From IMG/VR virus record IMGVR_UViG_3300029981_000048, positions 1 through 29,335 of that record: DNA of 29,335 bases, one strand, 5' to 3'. Each line of letters begins with the position of its first letter. The stretch's first letter is position 1. Below, one piece after another: positions 12,806 to 20,961 of the stretch. The translations under genes were made by a program, and so were the position numbers. Source of the DNA: a virus. The notes below the pieces were generated by a model, which was not told where the DNA came from, did not search any database, and saw nothing but the letters and a program-made list of their open reading frames with translations.

Positions 12806-14287
12806 ATGAGCATTCCTGCCTCGGACATAGTAACAGTTAATCCCGGCGTCGTCGGAACGGGCGGGAGTCCGCTCGCGCTTAACGGCGTCATTATGACCAA
12901 GAACGAATTGCTGCCAACTTCCGCCGTTCGTTCCTTTGCATCCGCTGATGCGGTCAGCGCCTTTTTCGGACCGTCGTCCGCCGAATATACGCTCGCGTCG
13001 ATTTACTTTCTCGGCTTCGACAACTCCACGCTCAAGTCCGGCACACTGTACTTTGCCCCCTACGTCGGCGCGGCGCGTGCTGCATGGCTTCAGTCGGGTA
13101 CGCTGTCTGGCATGACCTTGATCGACCTGCAGGCGCTCACCGGTACATTGATCGTTACCGTCGACGGCACGGCCTTCACGTCGTCCTCGATTAGCCTTGC
13201 AACCGCCACCAGCTTCAGCGATGCGGCCACGAAGATCGCCGCTGCCTTCACGGGCACAGGCAAGCCGACTTGCGCTTGGAACGCGGTAAATAGCACGTTC
13301 TCGCTGGTCAGCACGACGACCGGCGCGACCTCGACCATCGGCTATGCGACCGGAACGCTTTCTGCCTCGCTCAAATTCACCAGTGCGACCGGCGCGATTC
13401 TCTCGCAAGGCGCTGTTGTCGACACCCCAACTACCGCGATGAACTCCGTCAAGGCCCAGACTCAGAACTGGGTTGACTTCATGACAATGTGGGAGCCGCT
13501 GACCGCCGACAAGACGGCCTTTGCTGTCTGGACCAACTCGCAGAATCAACGCTACATGTACGCCTGTTGGGATACCGACGCACAAGCCATTATCAACGGT
13601 TCGACAACCAACTTCGGGTATCTTGCCAAGACTGCGAAATACGACGGCGTCGTCCCACTTTATAACACTGCGGCGCTCGCCGCCTTCGTTCTGGGTACCG
13701 TGGCGTCAATCGACTTCAGCCGCAAAAACGGCCGCATCACGGGCGCGTTCAAGTCGCAGAGTGGATTTACCGCCACCGTTACCGACCAGCAGATTGCCGC
13801 GAACCTGCTTGCCAACGGCTACAGCTTCTACGGTATCTATGCCACGGCCAACGACCAATTCGAGTTTCTGTACAACGGCCAGATGACCGGCAAGTGGTTG
13901 TGGATCGATCCGTTCGTCAATCAGGTCTATTTGAACTCCCAATTCCAGCTTGCCGAATTGTCGCTGCTCACAAGCGTCGGTTCGATTCCCTATAACGAGG
14001 CTGGCTACTCGCTGATTCGTGCCGCGATGATCGACCCTATCGAAGCCGCGCTCAACTTCGGCGCGATTCGTACCGGCATCAGCATGTCGAACTCGCAGAA
14101 AGCTCAGGTCAATCAAGCGGCCGGACTGGACGTGTCCACAATCATCGAACAACAGGGGTATTACTTGCAGATTCTCGATCCGGGCGCTCAGGTTCGCGGG
14201 CTTCGTGGAACCCCCACAATTTCGTTTTTCTACACGGACGGCGGCGCTGTGCAAAAGATCACCGTTGCGTCGATCGATATTTTGTAG
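12806..14287 (+). CDS. Contractile tail sheath protein, DUF3383 family
   Basis: A 493-aa product forming the contractile outer tail. The N-terminus SIPASDIVTVNPGVVGTGG followed by LNGVIMT, and the C-terminal SFFYTDGGAVQKITVASIDIL, are characteristic of DUF3383 sheaths. The middle (residues about 95-215) holds a Thr/Ser/Ala-rich beta insertion that probably forms the outer surface. GAGGT lies about eight bases before the ATG. The gene defines the phage as a myovirus. The expected tube gene is separated from it by an HNH gene. Confidence 0.92.
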   Translation: MSIPASDIVTVNPGVVGTGGSPLALNGVIMTKNELLPTSAVRSFASADAVSAFFGPSSAEYTLASIYFLGFDNSTLKSGTLYFAPYVGAARAAWLQSGTLSGMTLIDLQALTGTLIVTVDGTAFTSSSISLATATSFSDAATKIAAAFTGTGKPTCAWNAVNSTFSLVSTTTGATSTIGYATGTLSASLKFTSATGAILSQGAVVDTPTTAMNSVKAQTQNWVDFMTMWEPLTADKTAFAVWTNSQNQRYMYACWDTDAQAIINGSTTNFGYLAKTAKYDGVVPLYNTAALAAFVLGTVASIDFSRKNGRITGAFKSQSGFTATVTDQQIAANLLANGYSFYGIYATANDQFEFLYNGQMTGKWLWIDPFVNQVYLNSQFQLAELSLLTSVGSIPYNEAGYSLIRAAMIDPIEAALNFGAIRTGISMSNSQKAQVNQAAGLDVSTIIEQQGYYLQILDPGAQVRGLRGTPTISFFYTDGGAVQKITVASIDIL

Positions 14288-14289
14288 CC

Positions 14290-14886
14290 ATGAAAACGTG
14301 CACTCGCTGCAAGGCGACAAAGCCGCTTAGCGAATTCTACGCCCGCAAGTCTGCAAAAGATGGGCGAGAATCGCATTGCCGCGAGTGTGCGGGGGAAAAG
14401 GTTAGGCTATATCACGCGACGCATAAAGAGGCTACTAAAGCCTATAAAATTGCCAACAAAGAGCGTTCGTCGATAGTTGATAAAGCGTATCGTGAGTCAC
14501 ATAAGGCCGAAACCAAAGCGAGAACTTCCAAGTGGTCAAAATTGAACCTGGAAAGACGTATTGCTGCGAATCGCGAAAGTCGAAAAATATCTCGTCGCGA
14601 ATGGTCACGCGCGAATCCCCATTTGGTTTGCCAGCAAGCGGCAAAACGCCGCGCCGTTTCTCGTCAAGCTACTCCAAAATGGGCCAATCGCTTTTTCATA
14701 CAAGAAGCGTATCATTTAGCTGCACTGCGAACGAAATTGACGGGGATCGATTGGCATGTTGACCACATTGTTCCGTTAAATTCCCCGTTGGTATGTGGGC
14801 TACATTGCGAAGCAAATTTGGCGGTTATTCCCGCTAAAGAAAACTTATCGAAGTCAAACCGTCAATGGCCGAACATGCCAATCTAA
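14290..14886 (+). CDS. HNH endonuclease with N-terminal zinc ribbon (homing-type)
   Basis: A 198-aa protein. C4-x2-C7 and C30-x2-C33 form a zinc ribbon. A long Lys/Arg-rich helical linker (residues about 45-130) follows, then the HNH core: W155-H-V-D-H159, H172-C-E-A-N176-L, and E-N185-L-S-K-S-N. It nicks or cuts DNA, and as a free-standing gene between the sheath and tube genes it is most likely a selfish homing endonuclease. The base composition is clearly more AT-rich than its neighbours, a sign of recent transfer. No Shine-Dalgarno sequence is obvious before ATG 14290. Confidence 0.9.
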   Translation: MKTCTRCKATKPLSEFYARKSAKDGRESHCRECAGEKVRLYHATHKEATKAYKIANKERSSIVDKAYRESHKAETKARTSKWSKLNLERRIAANRESRKISRREWSRANPHLVCQQAAKRRAVSRQATPKWANRFFIQEAYHLAALRTKLTGIDWHVDHIVPLNSPLVCGLHCEANLAVIPAKENLSKSNRQWPNMPI

Positions 14887-14898
14887 GGAGCCCGAATC

Positions 14899-15339
14899 AT
14901 GGCCGATACCACAACCATCACCGCAGCCAATTCGGTTTTTACCCTTGTCGCTGCTGGACTTTTCCCCGCCCCGGTGCAGCTTCAGGGTTTCGCGACCGAT
15001 AAGGCGTTTGCAACGGACGCCCTCGAAATTGCCGAAGTTCAAATGGGCGTCGATGGCCGCATGACCGCCGGCTATGTGGCGAATCCCGTCAAGCAGACGA
15101 TCAGTTTGCAAGCGGACAGCCCCAGTCGGACGATTTTTTCGGCCATCCTGCAGGCCCAGAAGACGACCAGGGACATTTATTATCTGTCCGGGTCCATCAG
15201 CCTGCCGAGTACCGGCGAAGCCTTCACGCTCACGCGGGGCGTCCTGACGACCGGCAAGCAAATCCCGGACGCGCAGAAGCTGCTGCAGGCCGTCGATTTC
15301 AACATCACGTGGCAGAGCGTCGATGCCTCGTTGATCTAA
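14899..15339 (+). CDS. Tail tube protein
   Basis: A 146-aa beta-rich protein. The sequence FTLVAAGLFPAPVQLQGFATD, then AEVQMGVDGRMTAGYV, QTISLQADSPS and LTRGVLTTGKQIPDAQK matches the family often labelled tail fibre protein but occupying the tube position after the sheath. AAGGAG lies eight bases before the ATG, indicating high expression. It is followed by a large inverted repeat and then the chaperone genes, the canonical order. Confidence 0.8.
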   Translation: MADTTTITAANSVFTLVAAGLFPAPVQLQGFATDKAFATDALEIAEVQMGVDGRMTAGYVANPVKQTISLQADSPSRTIFSAILQAQKTTRDIYYLSGSISLPSTGEAFTLTRGVLTTGKQIPDAQKLLQAVDFNITWQSVDASLI

Positions 15340-15345
15340 AGTTTA

Positions 15346-15407
15346 TGCCGCTCGCAGCCGGTTCTCCTTCCCGGTCGCGCTGCCTTCTCCCAGACATGCG
15401 AGCGGCA
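15346..15407 (+). repeat. Perfect 11-bp inverted repeat between tube and chaperone genes
   Basis: TGCCGCTCGCA (15346-15356) and TGCGAGCGGCA (15397-15407) are exact reverse complements, separated by 40 bases that are themselves pyrimidine-rich. The sequence CCTTATTT follows. It may act as a processing, terminator-like or mRNA-stability hairpin that lowers expression after the tube gene. Confidence 0.6.
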
Positions 15408-15441
15408 CCTTATTTACCGGAGAGGTCACAGGAGAATGAGC

Positions 15442-15924
15442 ATGGCAAGAAATACCGCGAACGTAACGATTCAGGACGATACCCGCGACAAGGGTAAGGT
15501 CTTCGTACTTACCGAAATGCCGGCGAGCCGCGCCGAAGCTTGGGCCGCTCGCGCCCTTATGGCCCTCATGTCCTCCGGTGCGCAGATTCCCGCCGGTTAC
15601 GAACGCTTCGGGCTGGCCGGAATGGCCGAGATTGGCCTCAAGGGACTGTCAGGCCTCAAGTGGGAAGACGCCGAGCCGCTGCTTTCCGAAATGATGCACT
15701 GCATCCAGATCGTGCCTGACCCGTCGAAGCCGCACGTCATTCGCGGACTGATCGAAGAAGATATTGAAGAAATCTCGACCCGCATCAAATTGCGCGCTGA
15801 AGTGTGGAAACTCCATGTGGGTTTTTTGAAGGCCGTCGCCCCCTCAATCTTCGCCGCATTGGAGACGGCCAAACAAAGCCCTATGCGGAATACGAAAACG
15901 TCTCGTCAATCATCGGCACGTTGA
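15442..15924 (+). CDS. Tail assembly chaperone (short form, gpG-like)
   Basis: A 160-aa protein that coats the tape measure before tube assembly. The start ATG 15442 is preferred over 15436 because AGGAG (15430-15434) is seven bases from the first and only one from the second. The sequence KGKVFVLTEMPASRAEAWAA, RALMALMSSGAQIPAGY and HCIQIVPDPSKPHVIRGL fits the tail-assembly-chaperone family of this phage group. It is followed by the extension ORF, 41-aa ORF and tape measure. A -1 slip at 15822-15828 would produce the long form. Confidence 0.85.
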   Translation: MARNTANVTIQDDTRDKGKVFVLTEMPASRAEAWAARALMALMSSGAQIPAGYERFGLAGMAEIGLKGLSGLKWEDAEPLLSEMMHCIQIVPDPSKPHVIRGLIEEDIEEISTRIKLRAEVWKLHVGFLKAVAPSIFAALETAKQSPMRNTKTSRQSSAR

Positions 15925-16046
15925 TCAGCAAGCGCCTCGCCACGCTTCACGAACTCGATACTGTCTATGGGTGCCGCGATGCTTATGATATGCTTGAAGT
16001 ATCGCGGGTCGATGATTACAACGACGCGTTAAGGAATACGGTTTGA
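15442..16046 (+). CDS. Tail assembly chaperone, -1 frameshifted long form (gpGT-like)
   Basis: A slip at T-TTT-TTG (15822-15828) moves reading from the first frame into the -1 frame, which stays open from 15828 to the stop at 16044-16046. The fused product is about 201 aa. The added domain contains PYAEYENVSSIIGTLISKRL and ATLHELDTVYGCRDAYDMLE, characteristic of the T domain of such fusions. The second ORF has no convincing start of its own, which supports frameshifting. The join point is inferred from the heptamer. Confidence 0.8.
15822..15828 (+). promoter_or_regulatory. -1 programmed frameshift slippery heptamer
   Basis: In the zero frame the codons are GGT TTT TTG, so T TTT TTG fits X-XXY-YYZ exactly. 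It lies 32 codons before the short-form stop and inside the overlap with the open -1 frame. Confidence 0.75.
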
Positions 16047-16047
16047 T

Positions 16048-16173
16048 ATGTCGGTTTCAGTCACACTCAAATGGTGGTTTAGACCGCTCATTTATTTGGC
16101 GACGCTGATAAAAAGCGCGAGCCTTCAATCTTTTGTGGTAAATAACGGCTTCACCATTAAGATCGTCAAATAA
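16048..16173 (+). CDS. Small conserved-type protein between chaperone and tape measure, 41 aa
   Basis: The ORF starts at ATG 16048, one base after the chaperone stop, and overlaps the tape measure ATG by one base (TAATG). The product begins MSVSVTLKWWFRPLIYLA and ends FTIKIVK. The WW-R-P pattern followed by a short hydrophobic stretch resembles tiny proteins at the same place in other Gram-negative phages. AAGGA lies upstream. It is possibly membrane-associated; the function is unknown. Confidence 0.7.
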   Translation: MSVSVTLKWWFRPLIYLATLIKSASLQSFVVNNGFTIKIVK

Positions 16174-17999
16174 TGCCCACAATTATCGACAGCCTGCTAG
16201 TAACCCTTGGTATCGACGCCGGCCCGTTTAATAAGGGCAAGGCTCAGGTCGACAAGTCCCTGAAGCAGACGGGCGATGAAGCCGAGAAGGCCGGTAAGAA
16301 GCTCAAGCAGACAGGCAAGGACGGCGCGGATGGATTCAACGAACTGGCGGCAGGCGCTACTAAGTTCCTGGCCGTCCTTGGCGGCGCTGCGGCCCTTACT
16401 CACTTCATTGAAAATACGATTGAAGCGACCACACAAATGGCGCGCTTCTCTCGCAACCTTGGTGACTCGGCATCAAACGTCAATGCGTGGTCTAATGCAG
16501 CCGAACTGGCCGGCGGTTCCGCAGGTGGGCTGCAAAGCACGCTCGACAAGCTCAGTATGGCGCAAACCGAGCTTGAGATAACCGGAAGCTCGTCGCTCGT
16601 TCCGTATCTGTCGAGCCTTGGCATCGCCTTCGGTGCGGGCATCTCGCCTGCCCAACAACTACTTGAATTGTCCGACCGCTTCGCCCGTATGGATCGCACC
16701 AAGGCGAACAATCTCGGGCGTACGATGGGCATCGATCAGGGCACCATGAACCTGCTGCTCAAGGGCCGGCCCGAAGTCGAATTAATGATCAAGCGTCAGA
16801 AGGAACTGAACGACGTCAACACCAAGCAGACGGAAGTTTCCGAACGCTTGACCAAGGCATTCACGGAAGGCAAACAGAGCTTTTCGTCGTTCGGCCGCGA
16901 GTTAATGATGGCGGTCGCGCCGGCGCTTGAGAAAGCGCTCGCCCTTTTCTCGGCCCTCGGCGAATGGATGCGTGAGAACAAGGAATTTGTCGAAATCTTC
17001 TTGACCATTGTCGCGGTCGGCCTCGGCGCGATTGGTGCGGCACTCATTCCGATCAATATGGTTGCTGTCGGCGTACTTGCCTTGGGCGCAGCCATCGCCG
17101 CGCTCTATCAGGATTATCAAGTCTGGAAGCGCGGCGGGGATTCGCTCATCAACTGGGCCGCATGGGAGCCGGGCATCAAAGCTGCGGGGGCGGGCGTCAT
17201 ATGGCTGCGCGATCTTGTCGCCGATGCCTTTTACCGAATGTTCGCTGCCGTCGATATGGTCAAAAGTGCCCTATCTGGCGACTGGGAACGTGCAAAGTTT
17301 GCCGCCGGGGAATTCAAGAACGGCAACGGCAAGCCCTACGGCGCGCCGGCCTCCGATACGACCACGCAGCGCACAAGCTCCGGCAAGATTGGCCGCATGG
17401 GGCCGCAAGCATTCTTCGAGTCAAAAGGCTGGACGGCGGCACAAGCTGCCGGGATTGTGGCTAACCTGCAGAGCGAATCGGGAATAAACGCCAGTGCCGT
17501 CGGCGATAGCGGCAAAGCCTACGGTATCGCTCAGTGGCACCCTGATCGGCAAGCCGCGTTTGCTCGATGGGCCGGCCACGACATTAAAGGTTCGACCGCC
17601 GAGGAGCAGATGGCCTTCGTTCATTACGAACTGACCGAAGGCAACGAAAAAGGCGCAGGCGCGGCGCTACGTAGCGCGACGACAGCACAACAGGCCGGCG
17701 AACTGGTCTCTTCCCGGTACGAGCGACCCGCAAATGGTGAGGCCGAAGCCCGCAAGCGCGGACTGCTCGCCATGGGCATTCCGGGGGCCGCAGGGGCCGC
17801 GCAAGGCGTCGGGGCATCTAGCAGCGCACGAATGGCGCAAGCGGCCAGCCAAGGCGCGGGAAACCGTTCTAGCGAGACCAGCATTTCTGAGATGAATATC
17901 TACACGCAAGCAACGGACGCGAACGGGATCGCCACGGATATAGGCAAAAGCATCGACAATCTCTACACCTCGCAATTCAATTATGGTTTGGACGGCTGA
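16173..17999 (+). CDS. Tape measure protein with C-terminal tail lysozyme domain
   Basis: A 608-aa protein that sets tail length and is ejected with the DNA. Residues 1-60 are charged and helical (FNKGKAQVDKSLKQTGDEAE). Residues about 275-315 form a strongly hydrophobic double segment (IVAVGLGAIGAALIPINMVA), probably inserted into the inner membrane. Residues about 405-535 match the phage tail lysozyme domain (FFESKGWTAAQAAGIVANLQ, with candidate catalytic E435 in QSESGIN, then GIAQWHPDRQ). That domain would locally cut peptidoglycan. The protein is short for a tape measure, so the tail should be modest in length. Confidence 0.88.
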   Translation: MPTIIDSLLVTLGIDAGPFNKGKAQVDKSLKQTGDEAEKAGKKLKQTGKDGADGFNELAAGATKFLAVLGGAAALTHFIENTIEATTQMARFSRNLGDSASNVNAWSNAAELAGGSAGGLQSTLDKLSMAQTELEITGSSSLVPYLSSLGIAFGAGISPAQQLLELSDRFARMDRTKANNLGRTMGIDQGTMNLLLKGRPEVELMIKRQKELNDVNTKQTEVSERLTKAFTEGKQSFSSFGRELMMAVAPALEKALALFSALGEWMRENKEFVEIFLTIVAVGLGAIGAALIPINMVAVGVLALGAAIAALYQDYQVWKRGGDSLINWAAWEPGIKAAGAGVIWLRDLVADAFYRMFAAVDMVKSALSGDWERAKFAAGEFKNGNGKPYGAPASDTTTQRTSSGKIGRMGPQAFFESKGWTAAQAAGIVANLQSESGINASAVGDSGKAYGIAQWHPDRQAAFARWAGHDIKGSTAEEQMAFVHYELTEGNEKGAGAALRSATTAQQAGELVSSRYERPANGEAEARKRGLLAMGIPGAAGAAQGVGASSSARMAQAASQGAGNRSSETSISEMNIYTQATDANGIATDIGKSIDNLYTSQFNYGLDG

Positions 18000-18000
18000 C

Positions 18001-18702
18001 ATGCCCCGCATCGCATTCCCAAACGTGCCCAATTCTGCCGGTGTTCCGGCAATTCCGCGTTCGTCCAAAATTCCGACCGTTGCTCGCGCCGCGCTTGGCG
18101 TTATCCAAAGCGCAGTATGGGCCGCGCTGCAAGGGGATGTGAAGTGGGGCATTTTCGACGCGACGGGGAATTCAATTTTTGGTGATAGTACTTCGGGTAT
18201 TCTGTCGGCGCTTACGAGTGCGGCAGGGCTAGGTACGGTGGTTTCAACCAATGCCGTCGAATACTCAAAAGAGGTTCGCTCTTGCGACTTCCCGATAGAG
18301 CAAGGGTCATTCGCCAGCTACAATAAAGTTGAAAGCCCTGGTTCGCCAAGCGTTACGATGGCAATGACGGGAAGCGAAACGGATAGAACGGCGTTTCTCC
18401 TGGCGATCGATACCGCCTGCAAATCGACGGAACTGTATGATGTGGTTACGCCTGAATGGTCCTATTTTGATCACAGTATCGAACGGTACAATTATCAACG
18501 CCGGTCGCAACGTGGCGCAACGCTGCTTATCGTCGAGATTATCCTAAAAGAAATTCGGCAGGTATCCGCGCAATATGCGACAGCGGCCGCTGCGCCAAAA
18601 CAAGCAAGCGCATCTGCATCTGCAGATAACGGAAAGGTTCAGCCGAAAACTACAGAAACTTCCACGCTTAAAGGTTTCTTCAAGAAATTTGGGTGGCAAT
18701 AA
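18001..18702 (+). CDS. Tail/baseplate protein of unknown detailed role, 233 aa
   Basis: The start at ATG 18001 gives MPRIAFPNVPNSAGVPAIPR; an in-frame upstream ATG at 17983 would overlap the tape measure. The family occurs directly after the tape measure in myoviruses with Pam3-like baseplates. The core contains SCDFPIEQGSFASYNKVESPG and MTGSETDRTAFLLAIDTACK, and the C-terminus is a low-complexity Ala/Ser stretch with a basic end (FFKKFGWQ). It probably links the tube tip to the hub. The stop overlaps the next ATG by one base. Confidence 0.75.
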   Translation: MPRIAFPNVPNSAGVPAIPRSSKIPTVARAALGVIQSAVWAALQGDVKWGIFDATGNSIFGDSTSGILSALTSAAGLGTVVSTNAVEYSKEVRSCDFPIEQGSFASYNKVESPGSPSVTMAMTGSETDRTAFLLAIDTACKSTELYDVVTPEWSYFDHSIERYNYQRRSQRGATLLIVEIILKEIRQVSAQYATAAAAPKQASASASADNGKVQPKTTETSTLKGFFKKFGWQ

Positions 18703-19016
18703 TGCAACAGATTCCGCTGCAGGCCACGGCTTCACAAACCGCTCGCATCGTATTGGGCGGGCAGAATTGCCAGATTAGCCTTTACCAAAAGGAAGAGGGT
18801 TTATTTTTCGACCTTATTTCAAACGGGACGACGATTGTTGTCGCGGTTCTTGCCCTTGACGCCGTGGCGCTCGTCTGCAGGCAGTATCTCGGCTTTATTG
18901 GCAATCTTCTTTTCATCGATACGCAAGGCTCGACCTCGCCCACATATATCGGGCTTGGCGGGCGGTATGCGCTCGTCTATTTGACTGAGGCGGAAAATGT
19001 CAAGCTTCAGCAATAA
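18702..19016 (+). CDS. Baseplate plug protein, Pam3-like
   Basis: A 104-aa protein. MQQIPLQATASQTARIVLGG, NCQISLYQKEEGLFFDL, YLGFIGNLLFIDTQG and LGGRYALVYLTEAE match baseplate plug family proteins, which seal or trim the central channel of small myovirus baseplates. The start at 18702 is set by the TAATG overlap. It overlaps the hub gene by 20 bp. Confidence 0.82.
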   Translation: MQQIPLQATASQTARIVLGGQNCQISLYQKEEGLFFDLISNGTTIVVAVLALDAVALVCRQYLGFIGNLLFIDTQGSTSPTYIGLGGRYALVYLTEAENVKLQQ

Positions 19017-19860
19017 GAAGCGGCTGCGCTTCAAGATAACCCTTGGTGGAACGGGGCATTTTGACGACGCGGGCGACAATCAGATTATTCTCGAAGGCTA
19101 TCGGGCAAGCGCAGATATAAGCCTCGCGGGCGGAATTCAGCGCGGCGAGTTGCGTGCAAAAATATACGGGCTAAAATTGTCCGATATGAACGCAATCACA
19201 ACTTTTGCTTGGCGAGTCGGAACAATCGCGCCGAGTACGGTTGTCGTTTATGCAATAGACGGGCTTATCGAAAGTCTCGTTTTCGCTGGCAATATCGTTA
19301 ATGCCTACGCTGATTTTAGTGGAATGCCCGACGTATTTTTGAATCTGCAAGCGGGGGCGGCATTCCTTGATGTAATGCGGGCCGTTCCGCCAAGAAGTTA
19401 TAAAGGCTCGATTGATGTGGCGAGCGTAGCAACTGAAATTTGCGCGAGCATGAAATACACGTTAGAAAATAACGGGGTAAACATTCAGCTTTCCGACGTT
19501 TATTTGAACGGTAGCGGAATGAGTCAATTTGAAAATCTCGCGCAGATGGCGGGCATTGATTATGCGCTCGAAGGTAGCCTTATGGTGATTACTCCGAAAG
19601 GAGTCCCGAGAGGTACGCCCATTCCCTTAATCTCCGCACAAACCGGCATGGTCGGCTATCCTGTATTTAACGGTGTGCAAGTCAACGTGAGAACGCTATA
19701 TAATCCAGGCATTCAGGCGCTCGGCCGCGTAAAGATTGAAACCGACGTACAGCGCGCCGCCGGCTATTGGACGGTACGATCAATGAATCATCAGCTTGAA
19801 TCCGAGAAGCCTAACGGCGCATGGTTCACCTCATTTGTGGGTACGTCAAGTGACTACTGA
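18997..19860 (+). CDS. Baseplate hub protein
   Basis: A 287-aa protein in the position of the trimeric hub. It has a strand-rich first half (RFKITLGGTGHFDDAGDNQI, then LRAKIYGLKLSDMNAITTFA) and a second half with an ENLAQMAGIDYALEGSLMVI segment typical of gp27/gpD-like hub folds. It is located between the plug and spike genes, as in Pam3-type phages. No enzymatic domain is apparent. Confidence 0.8.
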   Translation: MSSFSNKKRLRFKITLGGTGHFDDAGDNQIILEGYRASADISLAGGIQRGELRAKIYGLKLSDMNAITTFAWRVGTIAPSTVVVYAIDGLIESLVFAGNIVNAYADFSGMPDVFLNLQAGAAFLDVMRAVPPRSYKGSIDVASVATEICASMKYTLENNGVNIQLSDVYLNGSGMSQFENLAQMAGIDYALEGSLMVITPKGVPRGTPIPLISAQTGMVGYPVFNGVQVNVRTLYNPGIQALGRVKIETDVQRAAGYWTVRSMNHQLESEKPNGAWFTSFVGTSSDY

Positions 19861-20605
19861 AATTCCCCTCGGGCCGCTACAGCCGGAAACCAATCAGGGC
19901 GAGCCGAACCGGCAGGCGTTTGCCATTCAGCAGTTGCTGTCGAAGATGCAGACGGCCACATTGGTACGCATTGACGCCGTGACGAACTCGGGCGGGCTGT
20001 CGCCGGTCGGCTTTGTCGACGTGACGCCGCTCGTTAATCAAGTCGACGGGGCGGGCAATCCGACGCCACACGTTACCATTTTCAACATTCCGTACTTTCG
20101 ACTGCAGGGCGGCGGGAACGCGATTATCCTCGACCCGGAGCCGGGCGACCTCGGTATCTGTGTATTTGCCAGCCGTGATATTTCCAAAGTCAAAGCGACC
20201 CGCAAACAGGCCAATCCCGGAAGCTTCCGCAAGTACGCGTTCAGCGACGGGCTTTATATCGGAGGCGTCCTCAACGGAACGCCCTCGCAGTACGTGCAGT
20301 TCAGCGCCGCCGGCATTCGTATTCATTCGCCCGTTCAAGTCAAGCTTGATGCGCCGGACGTGCTTATCTCGGCGACAACGGTGGAGATTAACGCCAGCGC
20401 CTCGACTACCGTGACCACGCCTACTTTTACGGTGAATGGGCAGACTGTTCTAAACGGCACGCTTTCGCAAACCGGAAGCGGCGCGGCGACCTTCTCTGGC
20501 ACGCTTACTGCGACAGGCGATATTGTGGGCGCGGGAACGAGCCTTCACACTCACGTCAATACCGGCGTCGTTCCTGGCGGCGGAAACTCGGGGCCTCCAG
20601 CATGA
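19850..20605 (+). CDS. Central spike protein, Gp138-like
   Basis: The GTG start at 19850 gives a 251-aa product beginning (M)TTEIPLGPLQPETNQG, a common N-terminus of these spikes; ATG 19796 lies far inside the hub gene. An OB-like domain (FVDVTPLVNQVDG, then DPEPGDLGICVFASRDISKV) is followed by a beta-helical needle with short repeats (VTTPTFTVNGQTVLNGTLSQ). The tip, LHTHVNTGVVPGGGNSGPP, includes an H-T-H motif of the type that binds iron in such spikes. It pierces the outer membrane during contraction. Confidence 0.87.
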   Translation: MTTEIPLGPLQPETNQGEPNRQAFAIQQLLSKMQTATLVRIDAVTNSGGLSPVGFVDVTPLVNQVDGAGNPTPHVTIFNIPYFRLQGGGNAIILDPEPGDLGICVFASRDISKVKATRKQANPGSFRKYAFSDGLYIGGVLNGTPSQYVQFSAAGIRIHSPVQVKLDAPDVLISATTVEINASASTTVTTPTFTVNGQTVLNGTLSQTGSGAATFSGTLTATGDIVGAGTSLHTHVNTGVVPGGGNSGPPA

Positions 20606-20961
20606 CCAGACTAAACACTTTGCTGCTCGATCAAACCGAATGGGACGTGGTGCTTGATAGCTCGCGCAATATCGCGATGGCCTCGCCGCCCTATTCGCTT
20701 GCGCAAGATGTGGCGAGCGCAGTTCGTCTATTTCTTGCCGAACTTTGGTTCGATACGACAAAGGGCATTCCGTACTTTGAAAATGTCCTCGGCAAGTTGC
20801 CGCCCGCCGCACTAATAACGGGATACATTGAAAGCGCCGCTAAAACTGTTCCCGGCGTTACGTCAGCCCGCTGTATAATCAACACGTTTGCCAATCGGGA
20901 AATAACCGGGCAGATACTTTTTATTGATGAACAGGGGCAGGAAAATGGCGTCAAGTTCTAG
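20602..20961 (+). CDS. Baseplate wedge protein, gp25-like
   Basis: A 119-aa protein. VLDSSRNIAMASPPYSLAQD, VRLFLAELWFDTTKGIPYFE and LGKLPPAALITGYIESAAKT correspond to the gp25/W-like wedge family of small myoviruses. It initiates sheath polymerisation at the baseplate. It starts in an ATGA overlap with the spike and overlaps the J-like gene by 17 bp. Confidence 0.87.
   Translation: MTRLNTLLLDQTEWDVVLDSSRNIAMASPPYSLAQDVASAVRLFLAELWFDTTKGIPYFENVLGKLPPAALITGYIESAAKTVPGVTSARCIINTFANREITGQILFIDEQGQENGVKF

Noticed and set aside
12584-13585. Long minus-strand open frame opposite the sheath gene
   Set aside because: Same reason: Gly/Arg-rich translation with no motif, lying fully antisense to a clear sheath gene.
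15346-15497. ORF starting at the ATG inside the 15346 repeat
   Set aside because: No ribosome-binding site, and it runs into the chaperone gene in a different frame.
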